Shown here piece by piece: positions 13,843 through 17,582 of a stretch of 17,582 nucleotides of DNA. Numbering within the stretch: position 1 is the first letter of the stretch; each line of letters starts with the position of its first letter. The translations under genes and the position numbers were made by a program. The notes below the pieces were generated by a model. The model worked only from the letters and a program-made list of their open reading frames with translations. It did no database searches and was not told where the DNA came from. Source of the DNA: Candidatus Thorarchaeota archaeon (lineage in GTDB: Archaea; Asgardarchaeota; Thorarchaeia; Thorarchaeales; Thorarchaeaceae); the NCBI GenBank assembly GCA_030638785.1, contig DAOWDY010000134.1, positions 1-17,582 on the forward strand. Reading direction: 5' to 3'.

Positions 13843-15219
13843 ATGCAAGTAGACATCCAATATGCATCCGAGCCGATTATGGCCGCACTTTTAATAATAG
13901 CTACAATAATCCTTGTAATCCATACTAGGAAAAGAACTAGAGACCTCCCTGCGGACGAAAAGAAGCTGGGAACTCCTCTCTACCTATCAGCTATTGCTAT
14001 ATCTCTACTCGGAGTCGCATCTTTTGTAAATTATCTGATTAACGCTGCTGTCTGGGTGGTTGATCCGTTACTAACTTATTTTCAGCTCTCCAATATCGCG
14101 CCAGGATTGCTGACAATAGCAGGATTAATGATTCTTGGTTGGAATCGATATTATGCAGTACCAATTGTCATGATGATTCTTACAGCACTTGTTGCAATCC
14201 TATTCCCTGTATTGGGTGTAGCAATGAGTCCTATGGTCTTCATAGGAATGTTCAATCTAACACTCTATATCTTACCGATCGGTCTGTTTGGCTATCTTAC
14301 AATTAAACAGAGACGACTCACAAGTTTCTCGCTGTTTTTGATTGTCCTTACTTACCTGATGTTTCCACTGACTGCAGTCTTTACAGATCCAATTGCACTC
14401 GGTCTGATTCTATTGCTTCGATTCTTTGGACCCGGAATAGCTATCATTGTTTTCCTTAAGTCTGACATCGGATTTACACTTGAGTTAGGTGGGTATTCTG
14501 CAGCTGTAATCGTGTTAGGATTCTTTCTTACCTACTTCCAAGATTCGCCAATATTTCTAGCGATGACTGATGTTGCACTTGTTGCAACTGTTATACTACT
14601 CTCATTCTCAGCTGCATTGGGAGTAATTTCTGGAACCTATACATTAGGACGGTGGAAGACAAGCCGAAACATAAGCACCCTTACTTTGGGAATCTACCTA
14701 TTCACTGCAGGAATCGCTTTTTTGATGGTCGCTTTGAATAATATTGGATTCTTTGGATTCTCAATTGAGTGGGAATATATTGTGATGATCCTAGGTGTTG
14801 TCGTATTGATACCCCTCAATCTAAGTGCATTCTTAGCATTGGATTGGAAGAATGGACTACTCATTCCATTCGCCATTTCAATACCTCCTGTGCTTCTTTT
14901 GCTCCTGAATTATCCGATTCATCCAGATGACATAGCATATCGATCTCTAATAATGGCAATCACAGGTATACTGCAGAATGTCATTCCATTCGCATTGTAC
15001 ATTACTCTTTGGAGAAGAATGCGTAAAGACAATGCTCCTGGTCGAAGTCGTGCACTATTCCTCGCGGTTGGAATTATCCTTCTACTCATTGCAGCTGCTG
15101 GTGGTAATCTCCTAACAATAGTTGGAAGCACTCTTATTATAATATCCTTCACAGGATGGCTTCTTGCAGTGACTGGATATGCCGACAAACTACTAAAGAC
15201 GGAAGCCCAAGGTGAATGA
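13843..15219 (+). CDS. Polytopic membrane protein of unknown function, cassette copy 2 only
   Basis: A 458-residue, very hydrophobic protein with an estimated 13-15 membrane helices. The short charged loops include HTRKRTRDLPADEKK (about 27-41), TIKQRR (near 155) and WRRMRKDNAPGRSR (about 388-401). The C-terminus is a short charged tail, DKLLKTEAQGE. No transporter signature, catalytic motif or extracellular domain is visible, and I do not recognise the family. GAGGTG (13831-13836) lies 6 nt before ATG 13843. The stop codon is one base before the GTPase ATG, so the two are tightly coupled; a role as membrane receptor, anchor or channel for the GTPase is a reasonable guess. In copy 1 only the two ends of this gene remain. 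Confidence 0.8.
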   Translation: MQVDIQYASEPIMAALLIIATIILVIHTRKRTRDLPADEKKLGTPLYLSAIAISLLGVASFVNYLINAAVWVVDPLLTYFQLSNIAPGLLTIAGLMILGWNRYYAVPIVMMILTALVAILFPVLGVAMSPMVFIGMFNLTLYILPIGLFGYLTIKQRRLTSFSLFLIVLTYLMFPLTAVFTDPIALGLILLLRFFGPGIAIIVFLKSDIGFTLELGGYSAAVIVLGFFLTYFQDSPIFLAMTDVALVATVILLSFSAALGVISGTYTLGRWKTSRNISTLTLGIYLFTAGIAFLMVALNNIGFFGFSIEWEYIVMILGVVVLIPLNLSAFLALDWKNGLLIPFAISIPPVLLLLLNYPIHPDDIAYRSLIMAITGILQNVIPFALYITLWRRMRKDNAPGRSRALFLAVGIILLLIAAAGGNLLTIVGSTLIIISFTGWLLAVTGYADKLLKTEAQGE

Positions 15220-15220
15220 T

Positions 15221-15757
15221 ATGTCATATATGACAAATAGAGCCCCAATATTCAAAACTGTACTCATTGGAGAAGGTGGTGTCGGTAAGACCAGCATCAC
15301 AGTCCGTTACACTGAGAACCGGTTTGATGAGGACATGAAGATCACAATCGGTGTAAACCTTGCAACTAAGAAGGTTCAGGTCGATGGTGACGATGCCACT
15401 CTTATGCTCTGGGACCTAGGAGGCCAGCCTCGCTTCCGTGATGTGGTTACTGAGTACTACCGGGGCACTAAGATGGCTCTCGCAGTATATGATGCGTCCC
15501 GGTTCTTTACTCTTGAGCGTCTTAAAGACTGGATCACAAAGCTCAAAGAGAATGCACCTGATTGCGAGTTGATCTTCGTAGGTAACAAGATTGACGAACG
15601 TGAAGAAGGCTCTGGAGTAACTCTAGAAGATGCCCGCGCATTTGCTGCTGAATACAATGCTCCGTGTGTGGAAGTATCAGCAAAGACTGGCGAGGGTGTA
15701 TTCGAAATGTTTCACGTATGTACAAAGAGTCTTCTCGAGAAACATACCAAATCCTGA
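15221..15757 (+). CDS. Ras-superfamily small GTPase, cassette copy 2
   Basis: It differs from the GTPase at 12139 at eight of 178 residues: 2, 5, 6, 102 (R to K), 118 (V to I), 134 (S to T), 167 (V to C) and 176 (A to T). None is in a nucleotide-binding motif or a switch region, so the two should have the same biochemistry and effector surfaces. DNA identity is extreme in the first 280 nt, with one run of 128 identical bases (12166-12293 against this copy). ATG 15221 is preferred over GTG 15212: it aligns with copy 1, has GGTG 6 nt upstream and lies one base after the membrane-protein stop. No lipidation motif is seen at either end. Confidence 0.93.
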   Translation: MSYMTNRAPIFKTVLIGEGGVGKTSITVRYTENRFDEDMKITIGVNLATKKVQVDGDDATLMLWDLGGQPRFRDVVTEYYRGTKMALAVYDASRFFTLERLKDWITKLKENAPDCELIFVGNKIDEREEGSGVTLEDARAFAAEYNAPCVEVSAKTGEGVFEMFHVCTKSLLEKHTKS

Positions 15758-15786
15758 TCCAACTTCTGCACATCTTAATAATAGAA

Positions 15787-15825
15787 GGGCTGAAACAAAG
15801 CCCCTCTCCTCTTTCTTTTCTTCTT
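15787..15825 (+). terminator. Hairpin and T-rich terminator after GTPase copy 2
   Basis: GGGCT-GAAACAA-AGCCC (15787-15803) is followed by a C/T-rich tract. Compared with copy 1, an A-T pair of the stem has become G-C with both strands changed. Confidence 0.55.
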
Positions 15826-15943
15826 GGTGAATGGTTATTCTAGCAAAAGACTGATTCTATATTCTTTCAATATCATTTACATACAAACTATGTGGATATC
15901 AAGTCAACTATTTAGTAGGATATTGAACTAGAGAAAAGAAAGC
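15822..15943 (+). repeat. Conserved element downstream of GTPase, copy 2
   Basis: Matches 12736-12853 apart from about 13 substitutions and a 4-nt insertion (ACTG near 15851). TTCAATATC (15866-15874) and GATATTGAA (15919-15927) again stand 44 nt apart. Confidence 0.75.
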
Positions 15944-15971
15944 ATTGACGGTGCAGCTGTACTGCTGCACC
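15942..15971 (-). terminator. Candidate terminator for the 45-residue cysteine protein
   Basis: GGTGCAGC-TGTACT-GCTGCACC (15950-15971) is a perfect 8-bp hairpin 29 nt past the stop codon of the minus-strand gene at 16001. On that strand it is followed within about 10 nt by CTTTCTTTTCTC. It could also serve as a backstop for the cassette on the other strand. Confidence 0.5.
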
Positions 15972-16000
15972 ATAGGAAAAGAAAATGTTGTACTATAGGG

Positions 16001-16138
16001 TTATCCTTGCATGGCAAAACGTGGACACTTTTCTTTTGTGATACCAGGTATCTCACATGGTTTGTTCATGCCTTCGTAAAACTTGAACCCGTCAACCCCA
16101 CATTTCGATTCCGCCTCATTATATTCTGAGCAGGTCAT
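16001..16138 (-). CDS. Small four-cysteine protein, 45 residues
   Basis: The minus strand from ATG 16136-16138 to TAA 16001-16003 encodes 45 residues starting MTCSEYNEAESKCGVDG and ending EKCPRFAMQG. Cysteines at 3, 13, 28 and 38 could bind one zinc ion or form two disulfides; the CPRF ending resembles other tiny archaeal cysteine proteins I have seen, but I cannot name a family. Support for a real gene is good: GGAG 10 nt before the ATG, a TATA box (16225-16235) at a suitable distance, and a hairpin terminator after the stop. It is monocistronic, lying between the GTPase cassette and the phosphodiesterase gene. Confidence 0.65.
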   Translation of the reverse strand: MTCSEYNEAESKCGVDGFKFYEGMNKPCEIPGITKEKCPRFAMQG

Positions 16139-16224
16139 TTTTTTTGTACTCCGCATTGGTCTACTTGAAAGTCTTCATTCGCTGCATCTAGCTGTGAAGT
16201 CTTCAAAAGAAGCTCACCTGATTT

Positions 16225-16235
16225 CATATATTAAG
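16225..16235 (-). promoter_or_regulatory. TATA box of the 45-residue cysteine protein
   Basis: On the minus strand the sequence reads CTTAATATATG, nearly the same as the TATA box of cassette copy 2. It lies 87 nt before the ATG, predicting a leader of about 60 nt. Confidence 0.5.
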
Positions 16236-16274
16236 CTATTTCGGCTTGGCTCAATGGGACTGGTCAATTGTTAT

Positions 16275-17090
16275 TTACAAAAGACCTCGTTCTACCAGTA
16301 TGTTGCGAAGTAATGCTGGTTTGTCAGTGAAGATTCCATCGACTCCAAGATCAATGAGCGTTTCCATTTCAGGTTGATCATTGATGGTCCATACATGAAC
16401 TGCGATATTTCTGTCGTGCGCAGCTTTGACAAAGCGCTCATCGACTACATGTATTCTTCCATATTTGATTGGTACCTGAAAGGCTTCGTAGGGACAACCT
16501 CTAGAATAGAGCCGCAATACCCTCATTTTCAAAGCAAAGACAAATCGACTCACCTCTGAAGGACAAGCAGATGTTCTGACTTTAGAGAGGATTTTACGAA
16601 AACGATATGCCTGTGCATCATGAAATGATCCCACCATAACTGAATCTTCTCTTCCATGGTCTCTTATCATCTGTGCTAACAGATTCGGAGCGTGTAAATC
16701 CTTGTCTTTGATATCGAGATTAATCATCATGTCAGGAAACGCATTGAAAGCCTCTATCAACGTCATCACTGAATGCCCCTTTCCACGATAAGGGTATGAA
16801 GCACCTTCGTCTTGTGTGAAATTGTACCCCAAGTCAATCTGCTTCAGTTCATCAAGGGTTTTCTCACGAATAGTTCCTTCCTCCCCGGTTGTTCGCATAA
16901 GGTTGTCATCATGAAATAGAACAAGTTCGTCGTCCTTCGTCAATCTGACATCCGTTTCGAGAAAGTCCACACCAATCTCAACTGCCCGTAGAAGACCAAG
17001 CAATGTATTCTCTGGAGCGGCTGCGGAATCGCCTCGGTGGGCCATTATCAGAGGTCGATCATTTCCAACAAGATTCTGAAGTGTCATCAT
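16275..17090 (-). CDS. Glycerophosphodiester phosphodiesterase
   Basis: The enzyme hydrolyses glycerophosphodiesters, products of lipid turnover, to glycerol 3-phosphate (or the archaeal glycerol 1-phosphate form) and an alcohol. The GDPD-family TIM-barrel motifs are in order: HRG (18-20), PENT (26-29), E45 and D47 in LETDVRL, and the catalytic HD at 60-61. Later come INLDIKDKD, VGSFHD, HVWTIND and GVDGIFTDKP, the usual barrel end. The length of 271 is within the cytosolic (UgpQ-like) range and no signal peptide is seen. A roughly 40-residue segment (about 170-210, SACPSEVSRFVFALKMRVLRLYSRG) is longer and more basic-hydrophobic than in typical members and could touch the membrane. Either of two adjacent ATGs (17090, 17087) may be used. 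Confidence 0.9.
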   Translation of the reverse strand: MMTLQNLVGNDRPLIMAHRGDSAAAPENTLLGLLRAVEIGVDFLETDVRLTKDDELVLFHDDNLMRTTGEEGTIREKTLDELKQIDLGYNFTQDEGASYPYRGKGHSVMTLIEAFNAFPDMMINLDIKDKDLHAPNLLAQMIRDHGREDSVMVGSFHDAQAYRFRKILSKVRTSACPSEVSRFVFALKMRVLRLYSRGCPYEAFQVPIKYGRIHVVDERFVKAAHDRNIAVHVWTINDQPEMETLIDLGVDGIFTDKPALLRNILVERGLL

Positions 17091-17142
17091 GAAATGGTTA
17101 CGTATCCTCAGCCTTAAGTTCTATCATAAACTCCTTGGAATC

Positions 17143-17582
17143 ATGAACGTTCGAGAACTAACACAAAATGAGTTGAATCGAATATCCCAAGCTTTTGTTT
17201 TCGCATTTTCAGCCCATAGTGGTACTTCTCGCGGAGATGGAGTTCCATATGTTATACACCCAATTCGCGTTTCATTCCATGCTCAAAGTCTCGGCATGAG
17301 TGTTGAAGCTATTATTGCAGCAGTTCTTCATGATGTCGTTGAAGACACCGATATCAAAATTGAAGAAATCACTGAAACTTTCGGTAGCAAGGTATCTAGA
17401 ATAGTAGCGGCCCTTACAAAACCTCAGAGAGGCACTCCAGACAGAAACCAAATTTACCAACAACAACTACTGGACGGTCCAGAAGAAGCTAAAAGAATCA
17501 AACTACTTGATATTCAGGATAACCTCTCAGATATCGATGAATTTCTCGGGCCAAAAAAAGGAGCTGAATACAGAAAGAGTAG
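17143..17582 (+). CDS. RelA/SpoT-type HD hydrolase (Mesh1-like), partial at the 3' end
   Basis: Only the first 146 codons are in the window. The N-terminal region matches the HD hydrolase domain of RelA/SpoT proteins and small alarmone hydrolases: AFSAHSGTSRGDGVPYVIHP (H39 a metal ligand), LHDVVEDT (H63, D64, with E67 and D68), and IKLLDIQDNLSDI, which corresponds to the KL.D...N..D motif. The intact HDxxED pattern predicts active removal of pyrophosphate from (p)ppGpp or a related substrate such as NADPH, as reported for Mesh1. Whether a synthetase domain follows cannot be seen. ATG 17143 is divergent from the phosphodiesterase gene, 52 nt away; the ribosome binding site is weak (TTGGAA). 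Confidence 0.85.
   Translation, partial: MNVRELTQNELNRISQAFVFAFSAHSGTSRGDGVPYVIHPIRVSFHAQSLGMSVEAIIAAVLHDVVEDTDIKIEEITETFGSKVSRIVAALTKPQRGTPDRNQIYQQQLLDGPEEAKRIKLLDIQDNLSDIDEFLGPKKGAEYRKS

Larger units (their letters stand above)
12949..15943 (+). repeat. GTPase cassette, copy 2 of a tandem duplication
   Basis: This is the second unit of the duplication described at 11071-12853. It differs by carrying a full-length membrane-protein gene (13843-15219) between the longin-like gene and the GTPase gene. Identity to copy 1 is uneven: moderate in the first two genes and very high in the GTPase and its 3' flank. Confidence 0.9.

Noticed and set aside
12736..15943. Idea that the repeated downstream elements are transposon ends or a CRISPR-type repeat.
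   Set aside because: There is no transposase, no target duplication and only two copies, each tied to its GTPase; a cassette duplication explains them.

Overview
The window looks like a stretch of an Asgard archaeal genome, most likely close to Thorarchaeia. The reasons are two nearly identical Ras-superfamily small GTPases, three proteins that appear to have a longin/roadblock-like fold, a gelsolin-like domain protein, a stand-alone Lrp ligand-binding (RAM) domain, archaeal TATA boxes and GGAGG-type ribosome binding sites. The lineage is inferred from gene content alone; no marker gene or rRNA is present.

Layout. 1-1039: a longin/roadblock-like gene cut by the window edge and an AN1-like zinc-finger protein, both on the minus strand. 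1184-3321: L-aspartate oxidase (nadB), then an isoprenylcysteine methyltransferase-like membrane protein. 3431-4801: orphan tryptophan synthase beta chain (trpB2, minus) with its own TATA box, behind which lies a structured intergenic segment (4888-5001). 5186-5682: an unrecognised 126-residue protein overlapped by a possible 38-residue basic peptide. 5714-8889: a minus-strand run of galactokinase, a Vps62-like protein and a membrane-anchored Asp-box (BNR) repeat protein. 9002-11039: a two-domain GNAT acetyltransferase (plus), a gelsolin-like protein and a stand-alone RAM domain (both minus). 11071-15943: a tandemly duplicated GTPase cassette. 15950-17582: a 45-residue four-cysteine protein, a glycerophosphodiester phosphodiesterase, and the start of a RelA/SpoT-type HD hydrolase.

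The centre of interest is the duplicated cassette. Each copy reads: conserved upstream region with TATA box and leader hairpin; 87-residue CxxC...CxxxH zinc protein; 129-residue longin/roadblock-like protein starting at TTG; a membrane-protein slot; 178-residue GTPase; hairpin terminator; conserved ~120-nt downstream element. In copy 2 the membrane slot holds a full 458-residue polytopic protein. In copy 1 it holds a 63-codon in-frame remnant that keeps only the two ends. By hand count the GTPases are ~95% identical in protein, while the zinc and longin-like proteins are only ~77% and ~72% identical. This points to local gene conversion or recent re-copying of the GTPase and its 3' flank. A perfect 13-bp inverted repeat lies upstream of copy 1, between it and the divergent RAM-domain gene. 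Together this suggests an undescribed GTPase module: a small G protein, a longin/roadblock-like partner, a zinc protein and a membrane component.

Several start codons were moved from the longest reading frame to positions supported by ribosome binding sites, promoter position or paralog length: nadB, galactokinase, the Vps62-like and BNR genes, the RAM domain and all cassette genes. No tRNA, rRNA, CRISPR array or insertion sequence was seen.
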